Shown here: positions 17,833 through 26,421 of the stretch, in pieces
Layout: the number at the start of each line of letters is the position of its first letter
Position numbering within the stretch: the first letter of the stretch is position 1
NCBI RefSeq assembly: GCF_900167435.1
Contig: NZ_FUWS01000010.1
Coordinates: forward strand, 124,001-188,000
From: Marinactinospora thermotolerans DSM 45154
GTDB taxonomy: Bacteria > Actinomycetota > Actinomycetes > Streptosporangiales > Streptosporangiaceae
Reading direction: 5' to 3'
Length of the DNA: 64,000 nucleotides
The notes under the pieces: model-generated
Database searches by the model: none
What the model saw: the letters and a program-made list of their open reading frames with translations, nothing else
Told to the model about the DNA's origin: nothing
Program-made: the position numbers and the translations under genes

Positions 17833-18495
17833 TCACCACCCCCGTTCGCGCCATTCGTCCAGGTGGGGGCGCTCGGCGCCCAGCGTGGTGTCGCGGCCGT
17901 GGCCGGGGTAGACCCAGGTGTCGTCGTCGAAGCGGGCGAAGATCCGCTCCTCGACGTCGGCGAGCAGGGACCGGAAGTCCGCGTCGCTCCAGGTCTTGCC
18001 CACTCCCCCGGGGAAGAGGCTGTCGCCGGTGAACAGGTGGGTTCCCCCGTGGGGGTCCTCGTAGCACAGCGCGATCGAGCCGGGGGTGTGACCGCGCAGG
18101 TGGATGACCTCCAGCTCGCACTCCCCGACCTTGACGCGGGCGCCGTGTTCGACCGGCTCGTCGACCGAGACCGGCAGCTCCCCGCCGTCGAGGGGGTGGG
18201 CGACCGTGCGCGCGCCGGTCGCCCCGGCCACCTCGGCCAGCGCCCGCCAGTGGTCCTGGTGGCGGTGGGTGGTGATGATCCGGTCGAGTCCCGCCCCATC
18301 GACGAGGTCGAGGAGGCGATCGGCCTCGTCGGCGGCGTCGATGAGGACCGCCTCAGAGCTGCGTCGGCAACGCAGCAGGTAGGCGTTGTTGTCCATCGGG
18401 CCCACCGCGAGCTTGCTGATGGTCAGCTCGGACAGTTCGCGTACGTCGGCGGGTCCGCCGACCCGCGTGTCTCCGGAGTAGTTCACGTCCCCCAT
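17833..18495 (-). CDS. Metallo-beta-lactamase-fold hydrolase, glyoxalase-II-like
   Basis: 220 residues. Zinc-binding motif THRHQDH is present, with further metal ligands in LRGHTPGSIAL, FTGDSLFPGG and VYPGHGRDT. Size and motifs fit glyoxalase-II-like thioester hydrolases, but the exact substrate is unknown. There is no Shine-Dalgarno at the ATG. The internal GTG at codon 4 lies seven nt after CACAAT and could be a leaderless start. It is the last of five minus-strand genes running from 21724. Confidence 0.9.
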   Translation of the reverse strand: MGDVNYSGDTRVGGPADVRELSELTISKLAVGPMDNNAYLLRCRRSSEAVLIDAADEADRLLDLVDGAGLDRIITTHRHQDHWRALAEVAGATGARTVAHPLDGGELPVSVDEPVEHGARVKVGECELEVIHLRGHTPGSIALCYEDPHGGTHLFTGDSLFPGGVGKTWSDADFRSLLADVEERIFARFDDDTWVYPGHGRDTTLGAERPHLDEWRERGW

Positions 18496-18565
18496 TGTGG
18501 TGGGCGTCTCGTGGGCACGCCATGGACAGGCCGGATCCGCCCGGCGCGTGGTCGGCGGAGGAGGG

Positions 18566-19351
18566 TCAGGGAACCCAGCGCGGCGGACGCTTCTCGAAGA
18601 AGGCCGCCCGCCCCTCCGCCGCGTCCTCGCTGGCGAAGAACTCCCGGGAGACCCGCCCCATCTCGTCGAAGCGGCGGCGCCGTTCCTCCCGCTCCGAGGC
18701 GCCGAGGAGCTCCTTGGTGCGGGCCAGCGCGCGGGGCGCCCCCCGGCGCAGTCCGTCGAGGACCGCCTCGGTCTCGGCGTCCACCCGGTCGGTGGGCACC
18801 GCCGCGGTGATCAGACCGGCGGCCGCGGCCGTCGCGGCGTCGAAGGTCTCGCCGGTGAGGAAGTAGCGGTTGAGTTGCCGGTCGTGCATGCGGAGCGCGA
18901 CCGGGACGGAGATGATCGCCGGGACGACGCCGATGCGCACCTCGGTGAAGGCGAAGGTGGCGTCCTGCGGGGCGATCGCGATGTCGGCGGCCGCGACCAG
19001 CCCGATACCGCCGGCCCGCGCCGGGCCGTTGAGCTTGGCGACCACGGGCTTGGGCGCGTCCATGATCGCCGAGAAGAGTTCGGGCATGCCCGGCGCGTCG
19101 GCGGCGGGGGCCTGTCCGGCGAGTTCCGCGGCGACCTCCTTGAGGTCGGCCCCGGCGCAGAAGGCGGGGCCGGTGGCGGTGAGGACGACGGCGCGCACCT
19201 CCGGATCGGCCATCGCCGCGGCCAGACCCGCCGCGAGCTCGGTGCGCAACCGCGCCGACAGGGCGTTACGGTTGCGCGGGGAGTCGAGGGTGAGCGTCAT
19301 GACGCCCCGGTCGAGGGTGCCGCGCACCAGTTGCTCGGTGGCCTGCGACAT
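18566..19351 (-). CDS. Enoyl-CoA hydratase/isomerase family protein
   Basis: 261-residue crotonase-fold protein. The oxyanion-hole segments FCAGADLKE and GPARAGGIGLVAAADI are present, and the C-terminal helix (EGRAAFFEKRPPRW) is typical. It probably hydrates or isomerises an acyl-CoA in fatty-acid or branched-chain degradation; which substrate is not decided. The ATG at 19351 is preceded by GGAAAGGGGG; an upstream in-frame start is not supported. Confidence 0.92.
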   Translation of the reverse strand: MSQATEQLVRGTLDRGVMTLTLDSPRNRNALSARLRTELAAGLAAAMADPEVRAVVLTATGPAFCAGADLKEVAAELAGQAPAADAPGMPELFSAIMDAPKPVVAKLNGPARAGGIGLVAAADIAIAPQDATFAFTEVRIGVVPAIISVPVALRMHDRQLNRYFLTGETFDAATAAAAGLITAAVPTDRVDAETEAVLDGLRRGAPRALARTKELLGASEREERRRRFDEMGRVSREFFASEDAAEGRAAFFEKRPPRWVP

Positions 19352-19447
19352 CAAGGGCCCCCTTTCCGGTCGGATTCCGGGATGCTGACCCGATCCTGCC
19401 CGTTCCGCCCCGCCCGGGTACACCCGGGGCCTCGTGTCGGTTCGGGC

Positions 19448-19918
19448 TCAGCCCTCGCCCCTTCGCCTGCGCAGCGCCTCCAGCGCGCCGTCGGCGTGCG
19501 CCCGCATGCGGATCTCGCCGCTGATGACGGCGAGGATCCGGCGGTCGGTGTCGATCACGAACGTGCGCCGGCGTGTCGGCGCCACGACCGCCATCGGCCC
19601 TCCCCGGCGCACCCCCAGCGCGGCGGCCACCTCGCCGTCGGCGTCGGAGAGCAGCGGATAGTCGAACCCGTTGGCCTGGGCGAACCGGAGCTGCCGGTCG
19701 ACCGGATCCGCGCTGATACCGACCCGCTGGGCGCCCAGCGCGGCGAACTCCGCGCCGAGGTCGCGGAAGTGGCAGCTCTCGGCCGTGCACCCGGGGGTCA
19801 TCGCGGCCGGATAGAAGAACAGCACCACCGGCCCATCGGCCAGCAGGGCGCTGAGCCGGCGGGGCCTGCCCTCCTGGTCGGGCAGCTCGAAGTCGGGTAC
19901 CTCGTCGCCTACATGCAC
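19448..19918 (-). CDS. Peroxiredoxin, BCP/AhpC-TSA type
   Basis: 156-residue thiol peroxidase. Peroxidatic Cys44 and a CX4C partner Cys49 are in TPGCTAESC; the PXXXT/SXXC context and the later RRTFVIDTDRRI strand match bacterioferritin-comigratory-type peroxiredoxins. It reduces hydroperoxides in the cytoplasm. The GTG start has GAGGAGG eight nt upstream. It follows the alkaline-phosphatase-superfamily gene by 37 bp. Confidence 0.92.
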   Translation of the reverse strand: MHVGDEVPDFELPDQEGRPRRLSALLADGPVVLFFYPAAMTPGCTAESCHFRDLGAEFAALGAQRVGISADPVDRQLRFAQANGFDYPLLSDADGEVAAALGVRRGGPMAVVAPTRRRTFVIDTDRRILAVISGEIRMRAHADGALEALRRRRGEG

Positions 19919-19955
19919 GCCTTGTCCTCCTCGGGCCGTCGAATGTGGTCGGTGC

Positions 19956-21095
19956 TCACCCCTCGGGCGAAAAGCGGAGCAGGGGGACGCGCAGTTCGGC
20001 CGGGGTGAGCGAACCGTGGTGTCCGGCGAGCGCCGACTCGATCCGCTCCGCCTCCGGCGCGACCAGCGCGGTGTCGCCGTGCGCGAGGGCCAGCACGTCG
20101 CCGATGCGGGGCAGGAACTCCTCGCCGACCGGTCCGAACCAGCCTTCGGCGATCGCCTCCTCACGGCTGACCACCACCGCCCGTCCCTCCAGGCGCTCCC
20201 GCCAGGCGGCGAGGACGTCCGGGGTGGCGCCGGGGCGCGTGTAGACCTGACGGGCCCGGGCCTCGCCCGCCAGCACGCGCACCCCGGCGTTCAGCTCCGG
20301 ATCGCTCTCCACGTCGACGCGGGCGTCCGCGCCGATGTCGACCATGCCGTGGTCGGCGGTGATGTACAGGGCGGCGTCGGGCGGCAGCACCGCGGCGAGC
20401 CGTTCGGCGAACCGGTCGACCAGCGCGAGGTGGTGGCGCCAGTGCGAGGAGTCGACCCCGTAGTGGTGGCCGTTGGAGTCCAGCGCGCTGTGGTAGACGA
20501 ACACGAAACAGCGTTGGGCCGCGTGCAGCTGCGCCTCGGCCTGCGCCAGGAGCGCGGTGATCCCGTCGGCCGCGACGTAGCGGCTGCCCCGTGCCGAGGC
20601 GCGGCTGAAGCCGCTCCCTTCGAACATCCCCGCCGCCACATAAGAGGCGTGCACCCCTGCGGCCTCGGCCCTTTGGTAGACGGTCCGCCGGGGCTGCCAC
20701 TCCTCCGGCTCGATCCCGGGGTCCCAGCTCAGCGAGTTCATGACGCGGTCGTGGCCGGGCACGGCGACCTGGTAGCCCAGGATGCCGTGGTGGCCGGGCG
20801 CGGCGCCGGTGCCGAAGGAGGTGAGACTGGTCGCCGTGGTGGTGGGGAAACCCGCCGTCAACGGCCCGCCGCCCTCCAGCAGCGACGCCAGGAAGGGGGC
20901 GTGCTCCCGGTTGGCGCGCAGTGCCTCCCAGCCCATGCCGTCGACGAGGAGCACGCACGCGCGCCGGGACGGGACGAGGCCGAGCACGTTGGGTTCCCCC
21001 GGGACGCCGAGGGAGGCCAGCACGGAGGGGGCGAGGTCGGCCAGGGACGCCGCACCGTAGCGGGGTGTGTCGAAGACGGCGGGGGCGGGGGACAC
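19956..21095 (-). CDS. Alkaline-phosphatase-superfamily phosphodiesterase/pyrophosphatase
   Basis: 379 residues resembling nucleotide pyrophosphatase/phosphodiesterases. Metal site 1 begins at VDGMGWEAL. The nucleophile Thr is in FPTTTATSLTSFG, the second metal site is in HSALDSNGHHYG, and ADHGMVDIG completes it. No signal peptide is seen, so it may be cytoplasmic; many relatives are exported. The GTG start has AGGAG six nt upstream. It lies in a minus-strand run with DUF5998 and the peroxiredoxin. Confidence 0.9.
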   Translation of the reverse strand: MSPAPAVFDTPRYGAASLADLAPSVLASLGVPGEPNVLGLVPSRRACVLLVDGMGWEALRANREHAPFLASLLEGGGPLTAGFPTTTATSLTSFGTGAAPGHHGILGYQVAVPGHDRVMNSLSWDPGIEPEEWQPRRTVYQRAEAAGVHASYVAAGMFEGSGFSRASARGSRYVAADGITALLAQAEAQLHAAQRCFVFVYHSALDSNGHHYGVDSSHWRHHLALVDRFAERLAAVLPPDAALYITADHGMVDIGADARVDVESDPELNAGVRVLAGEARARQVYTRPGATPDVLAAWRERLEGRAVVVSREEAIAEGWFGPVGEEFLPRIGDVLALAHGDTALVAPEAERIESALAGHHGSLTPAELRVPLLRFSPEG

Positions 21096-21130
21096 GGGGT
21101 TCTCCTGGGTCGTTGCGAGAGGGCGGGACG

Positions 21131-21724
21131 TCAGCCGGTGGTGGCCTCGGTCAGCGCGCGGGCGAACCCGAGCAGGTTGGCGACGGCGTCGGCTCCGTCA
21201 GCGGCCTGGCTGACGCGCAGGGTCAGCGGCTCGGCGGTGATCGCGCCGGTGTAACCGTGGTCGAGGTCGCACGACTCGTCGGCGCACGCGGCGGGTTCGA
21301 GATCGATGTGGGCGATGGCCCCCCAGTTGACCGCGAGGTTGATGCTCAAGACGACCTCGCTGGGCGGGGTGCCCGGCACGTAGGCGGCGGGGTCGGGCAC
21401 GACGCGGGTGAGCGCGACGGACTGGATGTTGCCGAGCTTGATGGCGTCGGTGGTCGTGGAGGCGTGCGGGCGCTCACCCGGGCCCGCGGGCGGGTGCTCG
21501 TCGGTGTGGCAGACGACCAGGCGGGTGGGCGTGAGCAGCAGGACGGTGATGTGCCGCCGCACTTCCATTCCGGGGTCGAACGTGGCCTCGTGGTGGACCA
21601 CGAAGGCTTCGGCGGTCTCAGTGCCGAGGGTGGTGGCCACGGCGTCGGCCACGAGCCCGGGGTAGTACCCACTGCGCTCGATCTCCGAGCGCCAGTCAGT
21701 GGACACAGCACGCGTTTTCCTCAT
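21131..21724 (-). CDS. DUF5998 family protein
   Basis: 197 residues matching the actinobacterial DUF5998 family. It starts DWRSEIERSGYYPGLVADAV, continues with HHEATFDPGMEVRRHITVLLLTP, and has a Cys pair in CADESCDLDHGYTG. Function unknown. ATG at 21724 with GGGGG just upstream. It heads the minus-strand run DUF5998, phosphodiesterase, peroxiredoxin, hydratase, hydrolase. It diverges from a small proline-rich ORF. Confidence 0.85.
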   Translation of the reverse strand: MRKTRAVSTDWRSEIERSGYYPGLVADAVATTLGTETAEAFVVHHEATFDPGMEVRRHITVLLLTPTRLVVCHTDEHPPAGPGERPHASTTTDAIKLGNIQSVALTRVVPDPAAYVPGTPPSEVVLSINLAVNWGAIAHIDLEPAACADESCDLDHGYTGAITAEPLTLRVSQAADGADAVANLLGFARALTEATTG

Positions 21725-21844
21725 GCCCCCATCCTGCCCTCTCCTGATGACCGCACGCACCCGGACGACGACCCGGGCGGAGGAGGCTCAAGGGAGGGAC
21801 GCGGGAGCACGGATAGCGGCCGGGCGGGCGGGTAGGGGTCGATT

Positions 21845-21997
21845 ATGTATGTGATGACCGTCCCACCGATACCGACCCCCCAGCCCCCGGGACCGCCCAT
21901 GCCCGGCCCCGACCCGGTGCCGCCGGAGCCCAGTCCCCTTCCCCCCGAACCGCCGGCGCCGCCACCGGAGCCCGAGCCCCAGCCGGAACCGGCGTGA
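21845..21997 (+). CDS. Small proline/glutamate-rich protein
   Basis: A 50-codon reading frame on the plus strand: MYVMTVPPIP and then an almost uninterrupted series of PxP and PEP units ending PEPA. Nearly half the residues are proline. GTAGGGG ends six nt before the ATG. The TGA is followed two bases later by a perfect 12-bp terminator-type hairpin. It matches no family I know. It would be an extended polyproline-II peptide, perhaps a small cell-envelope or adaptor peptide. ATG at 21854 is an alternative start. Coding status rests on the start/stop context only. Confidence 0.55.
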   Translation: MYVMTVPPIPTPQPPGPPMPGPDPVPPEPSPLPPEPPAPPPEPEPQPEPA

Positions 21998-21999
21998 GG

Positions 22000-22027
22000 G
22001 CGGCCCGCGCCGTGGGGCGCGGGCCGC
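22000..22027. terminator. Bidirectional terminator hairpin
   Basis: A perfect 12-bp stem GCGGCCCGCGCC (22000-22011) / complement (22016-22027) with tetraloop GTGG lies between the stop of the proline-rich ORF and the stop of the convergent GNAT-synthetase gene. A second outer GAGG/CCTC stem flanks it. Confidence 0.8.
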
Positions 22028-22033
22028 ACGCCC

Positions 22034-24760
22034 TCAGAAGGGAACGCGCAACCGCCGCGGGCCATAGTCGAGGCGGACCTCGGGGGCCTCGCGCAGCCAG
22101 ACGCGCGCCCCCAGCACGTGGGCGCCGCTGGCGTTGACGACGACCGGGTCCAAGTCGACGTGGGCGACCTCGGGCAGCGCGTCGACCAGGCGTGACACCC
22201 GCACCAGCAGGTCCTCCAGCGCGTCGACGTCGGGCTGGTCGGCCAGGGACGAGGCGCCCGCGGGAAGCCCGAACAGCAGGGCCGAGGAACGGACGGCGCG
22301 GACCAGGTCGGCGGCGTCGGAGTCGGTGAGCGGGGCGAGACGGTAGGCCCGGTCGTCCAGCAGTTCGGCGGTGGCGTCGGCGAGTCCGAAGGCGACCACC
22401 GAACCGAACGAGGGGTTCTCCCCCGCCCGTACCACCGTGGGCACCCCCGGCAGGACGGCCATCCGCTGGACGACCAGCATCGCCTCCTCGCCGAGACGGT
22501 CGTGCAACGCGGTGTAGGCCCCGCGCACGTCCTCGGCGGTGTGCAGATCCGCCCGGATCCCACCGCCGCCCGAACGCAGCCGCAGATCGGGGGCGTTGGC
22601 CTTGACGACCACCGGATACCCCAGTTCCTCGGCCGCGGCGACCGCCTCGGCCGCGGAGGCCACCGGGATGTCGCGCCAGACGTCGATGCCATAGCAGGCC
22701 AGCAGCCGCCGGGCGATCTCGGGCGCGACCGCGCTCTCCTCGTCGTGCACCGGCTCACTGGTGAACCAGACCGAGTGGGACGGCTCGCCGGACACCTCGG
22801 CGTCGGCCAGCGCCTCGCTGATCAGTTCCCGCGCCGCGGCCCGGTCGATGTCGGCCAGCTCCGGGTGGCGGCCGAGGTCGCGTTCGCGCCACATCGCGTA
22901 GCGGGTGGCGTGGGCCAGCGCGCGCACCGCGTCCTCGGGCGCCGGGTAGGAGGGGATCGACCCGCGGATGGTCTCCCCGTCGGGACCGACCCGACGCAGC
23001 TCTTCGGGCAGCCCCTGGTAGCCCAGGTAGGTGGTCACGATCGGCTTGGACGCGGTGGCCGCCCGGGTCCGCAGGACCTCGGCCACGTCGTCGGAGATCG
23101 GGTTCAGGGCGGGGATGAACACCACCACGACCGAGTGGACCGAATCGTCGGCCAGCGCGGCGCCGAGCGCCGCGTCGAAGTCCTCGGCGGTGGCGGTCGG
23201 GCCGAGGTCGACCGGATCGTGGGGGCGCAGGCCGGAGCGTACGCAGGCGTCCTTGACGAGCAGGCCGAGGGAGTCGGAGTTACCGAGGATGCCGACCCGC
23301 GGCCCCGCGGGAAGCGGCTGGTAGGCGAACAGTTGGGCGACGTCGAACATCTGCGTGATGTCGTCGACCCGCACCACGCCGGCCTGCTGGAACAGAGAGG
23401 TGACCGCGTAGTCCGGCAGCGCGAGGGCGTTGGCGGCGTGCCCGGTGGGAACCCCCTGGGAGGATCCGCCACTGCGCACGGCGACGACCGGTTTGTGCCG
23501 GGCCAGCCGGCGGGCCAGCCGGGTGAACTTGCGCGGGTTGCCCAGCGACTCCAGGTACTGGAGGACCACCTCGGTGGCGGGATCCTCCTCCCAGTACTGC
23601 ATGAGGTCGTTGCCCGAGACGTCGGCGCGGTTGCCCGCGGAGACGAAGGTCGACAGGCCCATGCCACGCTGGGCCACCCGTTGCAGGATCGCCCGGCCGA
23701 GCGCGCCCGACTGGGAGAAGAAGCCGATGGGGCCGCGCGGGGGCACGTCGGGTGAGAGCGTGGCGTTGAGCGAGACCGCGGGGTCGGTGTTGGCGATCCC
23801 CAGGCAGTTGGGGCCGACGACGCGCATCCCCGCGGCACGCGCGGTCAGCACCAGTTCGTCCTGGCGGGCCCGTCCCTCGGGTCCGGCCTCGCCGAAGCCG
23901 GAGCTGACCACGACCAGACCGTGCACCCCCTTGCGGGCGCACTGGTCCACGACGTCGGCGACCATGTCGGCGCGTACCGCGACGACCGCGAGGTCCACCG
24001 GGTCGGGGATGTCGAGGACACTGGGGTAGGCGCGCACGCCCGCCACGGCCTTGGCCTCGGGGTGCACGGGGAAGACCGGGCCGCGGAAGTCGCCGGCGAT
24101 GAGGTTGCGCAGGGCGGTCTGCCCGATGGTGTGGGCGGTACGGCTGGCGCCGATCACCGCGACCGACTCCGGGAAGAGCAGCCGTGCGATGGACCGGGAC
24201 TCCGCGCGCTGTTCCCTCGCGCGCATGACCTCGCGGGACTCCTCGGTGGGCTCCAGGTCGAGGGTGAGCCGGATGACGCCTTCGTCGAAGGTCTGCTGGG
24301 CCGTGTATCCGGCTTCCCGGAAGACGTTGATCATGCGCCGGTTCTCCGGGAGGACATCGGCGATGAAGCGGCGCACCCCGCGCTCGCGCGCGGCCTCACC
24401 GATGTGCTCCAGCAGTACCGAGGCCAGACCGCGCCCCTGGTGGGCGTCCTCGACGACGAAGGCGACCTCCGCCTCGTCGGGCCCCACCTTGTCGTAGCGG
24501 ACCACCGCGACCATGGGATCGCCGATGGTCGCGATCAGGGCCACCCGGTCCTCGTAGTCCACCGTGGTGAACCGTTCGACATCGCGTCGCGACAGTTTCG
24601 GATAGGGCGCGAAAAACCGGTAGTAGATGGTCTCGGGTGACAGGCGGGAGTGGAACTCCTGGAGCAGGCCGGCGTCCTGGGGGGTGATGGGACGGATATG
24701 CGCGGTACCGCCATCGGTGAGGACGACGTCGGCTTCCCAGTGTTTCGGGTAAGGCTGCAC
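22034..24760 (-). CDS. GNAT acetyltransferase fused to NDP-forming acyl-CoA synthetase
   Basis: 908 residues. Residues ~1-175 are a GNAT domain (AEVAFVVEDAHQGRGLASVLL). A CoA-binding Rossmann domain follows (ESVAVIGASRT), then ligase domains (RVVGPNCLGIAN, GFFSQSGALG), and from ~690 an ATP-grasp domain (CYGIDVWRDIPVASAAEAV, YPVVVKANAPDL). A His in PTGHAANALALP sits where the phosphohistidine loop of ADP-forming acetyl-CoA synthetases lies. Related Pat proteins acetylate lysines of acyl-CoA synthetases; here the GNAT is N-terminal. The GTG start has no Shine-Dalgarno but a TACTCT -10 seven nt upstream. Confidence 0.9.
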   Translation of the reverse strand: MQPYPKHWEADVVLTDGGTAHIRPITPQDAGLLQEFHSRLSPETIYYRFFAPYPKLSRRDVERFTTVDYEDRVALIATIGDPMVAVVRYDKVGPDEAEVAFVVEDAHQGRGLASVLLEHIGEAARERGVRRFIADVLPENRRMINVFREAGYTAQQTFDEGVIRLTLDLEPTEESREVMRAREQRAESRSIARLLFPESVAVIGASRTAHTIGQTALRNLIAGDFRGPVFPVHPEAKAVAGVRAYPSVLDIPDPVDLAVVAVRADMVADVVDQCARKGVHGLVVVSSGFGEAGPEGRARQDELVLTARAAGMRVVGPNCLGIANTDPAVSLNATLSPDVPPRGPIGFFSQSGALGRAILQRVAQRGMGLSTFVSAGNRADVSGNDLMQYWEEDPATEVVLQYLESLGNPRKFTRLARRLARHKPVVAVRSGGSSQGVPTGHAANALALPDYAVTSLFQQAGVVRVDDITQMFDVAQLFAYQPLPAGPRVGILGNSDSLGLLVKDACVRSGLRPHDPVDLGPTATAEDFDAALGAALADDSVHSVVVVFIPALNPISDDVAEVLRTRAATASKPIVTTYLGYQGLPEELRRVGPDGETIRGSIPSYPAPEDAVRALAHATRYAMWRERDLGRHPELADIDRAAARELISEALADAEVSGEPSHSVWFTSEPVHDEESAVAPEIARRLLACYGIDVWRDIPVASAAEAVAAAEELGYPVVVKANAPDLRLRSGGGGIRADLHTAEDVRGAYTALHDRLGEEAMLVVQRMAVLPGVPTVVRAGENPSFGSVVAFGLADATAELLDDRAYRLAPLTDSDAADLVRAVRSSALLFGLPAGASSLADQPDVDALEDLLVRVSRLVDALPEVAHVDLDPVVVNASGAHVLGARVWLREAPEVRLDYGPRRLRVPF

Positions 24761-24767
24761 GGTTTTG

Positions 24768-24773
24768 AGAGTA
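24768..24773 (-). promoter_or_regulatory. -10 element for leaderless GNAT-synthetase mRNA
   Basis: On the minus strand TACTCT is followed by seven nt (CAAAACC) and the GTG start at 24760. No ribosome-binding site exists in the gap. Confidence 0.6.
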
Positions 24774-24977
24774 AACGAGTTTTCCTACGCGCTGGAGGCA
24801 GCACGCCGGCGATTCGGGCGTTTCGGACAGAAGTAGTGACGCTTCCGTTGGACCGATCTCACCTTCCCCTCCGTCACTTCGTTACCCACGGTCTCCCCAG
24901 GACCTGTTAACGTCAGGAGCGCATTCGAAAAACAGGGCGGGGCAGGCTCGCAGCTCGGTCGGCAAGGCGGTGACGGT

Positions 24978-25874
24978 ATGACGCGAGTGGTCGTGATCGG
25001 CGATCTGATGACCGACGCTGTCGCGCGGGCTTTCCACCCATTGGCCAGAGGAAGTGACACCCCCGCCTCGGTGATCATGTACGGCGGCGGATCCGGCGCC
25101 AACGTGGCCGCCTGGCTCGCCGTCGAGGGGACCGACACCACGCTCGTCGGCCGGCGCGGCTCCGACATCACCGGCCGTACCCGCGAGATGGAGCTCATGG
25201 GGTACGGCATCGACGCGCGCATGGTCATGGACCCCGAGCGTCCCACCGGCACCTGCGTGGTGATGATCACCCACCGCGGCGACCGCACGATGCTGAGCGA
25301 CCCCGGCGCCAACGCCGCGCTCCAGCCCGAGGACCTCCCCCGCGACGTGTTCGGGCCCGACGGTCATCTGCACCTGTCCGGCTACACCCTCCTCAACGAG
25401 GGGTCCCGGCGCGCCGCGCGCGCGGCGCTGCGCATGGCCAGGTCCACGGGCATGTCCATCTCGGTGGACGGCGGCTCCCACGCCCCGCTGGAGCGCGCCG
25501 GCGCCGAGGACTTCCTGGAGTGGACCACGGACGCGCGGCTGCTGTTCGCCAACAAGGAGCAGGCCACCGTGCTCACCGGGCGGGAGGAGGCCGAGGCCGC
25601 GGCCAAGGTCCTCATCGCCTGGTACCCCAACGTGGTGATCAAGCTCGGTGACGCGGGCGCCCTGTGGGCGTCGCGGAACCGGGACGACATCATCGTGCTC
25701 CCCGCCGAGCCCGTCGAGCCCTCTCCCGGGTCGATCGGCGCGGGCGACGCCTTCATCGCCGGCTTCCTCCCACCGTGGCTGGCCGGCAAGCACCCCAGGG
25801 ACGCGCTGGCCTCCGCGCAGCGCCTGGCCGCGCGTGCCCTCCACCAGCCGGGAGCCCGCCCCGACCTCGGCTGA
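24978..25874 (+). CDS. PfkB-family carbohydrate kinase
   Basis: 298-residue ribokinase-fold sugar or nucleoside kinase. The N-terminal substrate motif is GGGSGANVAAWLA and the C-terminal catalytic motif is GSIGAGDAFIAGF, with the base Asp in GAGDAF. Substrate not determined. The ATG has AAGG upstream. It is divergent from the GNAT-synthetase gene across 217 bp that includes GTTAACGT, a possible -10 region. Confidence 0.92.
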   Translation: MTRVVVIGDLMTDAVARAFHPLARGSDTPASVIMYGGGSGANVAAWLAVEGTDTTLVGRRGSDITGRTREMELMGYGIDARMVMDPERPTGTCVVMITHRGDRTMLSDPGANAALQPEDLPRDVFGPDGHLHLSGYTLLNEGSRRAARAALRMARSTGMSISVDGGSHAPLERAGAEDFLEWTTDARLLFANKEQATVLTGREEAEAAAKVLIAWYPNVVIKLGDAGALWASRNRDDIIVLPAEPVEPSPGSIGAGDAFIAGFLPPWLAGKHPRDALASAQRLAARALHQPGARPDLG

Positions 25875-25899
25875 CCCCGTCGCGGACCGGCGCGGGGTC
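25873..25899 (+). terminator. Terminator hairpin at the PfkB stop
   Basis: GACCCCG (25873-25879), overlapping the TGA, pairs with CGGGGTC (25893-25899); an inner CGC/GCG pair lengthens the stem. Confidence 0.6.
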
Positions 25900-26421
25900 C
25901 GCCTCCCCTCCGTGGGCCCCGAAACCCGCCACGGGTCCGGGGCGGACCCTCCGGTCGTGCCCCTCCTCAGGTTCGGGACCTCCGGACGGGCTCGGCCCCG
26001 CGGGTCCGCGCCTCCTCCTCGGCGGGACGATGGCAGCGGCCTCGCCGAGCTCCCCCGGACCGGGATCCCGCGCGCCGCCCGACGTTCCCATCCCCGTCCC
26101 CGCTGCTCCGCGCGGTCGGGCGAACACGCCGGTCGGCCGACGTCCGAGGGAGCGGCCGGGCGCGCCCTTCGGCGCGCGGACACCGATCGCCCCCCAGACC
26201 ACCCATCCGGCGCCTCCCGCGACCACGCGCCGGCGGCCGGGGCCACGAGGCGACGCCGCCTCGCCTTGCGCGAGACGAGGCGGTGGCGGACGCGAACCGG
26301 GAAGGCCCCTCCCGATCTCCTCCCGCGCCGCCCATCGATGCGGGCCACACGAGGTCACCGGAGGGGGCCGTCGAACATCCTCACTCGGCGCCCTCCCGGC
26401 CGGAGAACGCGCCCTGACGGC
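25900..26421. other. Gene-free interval
   Basis: About 520 bp between the convergent PfkB and RecQ genes. Long open frames on both strands translate to Arg/Pro/Gly/Ala-rich sequence with no recognisable family and no ribosome sites at the right distance. No RNA gene or repeat seen. Confidence 0.5.
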
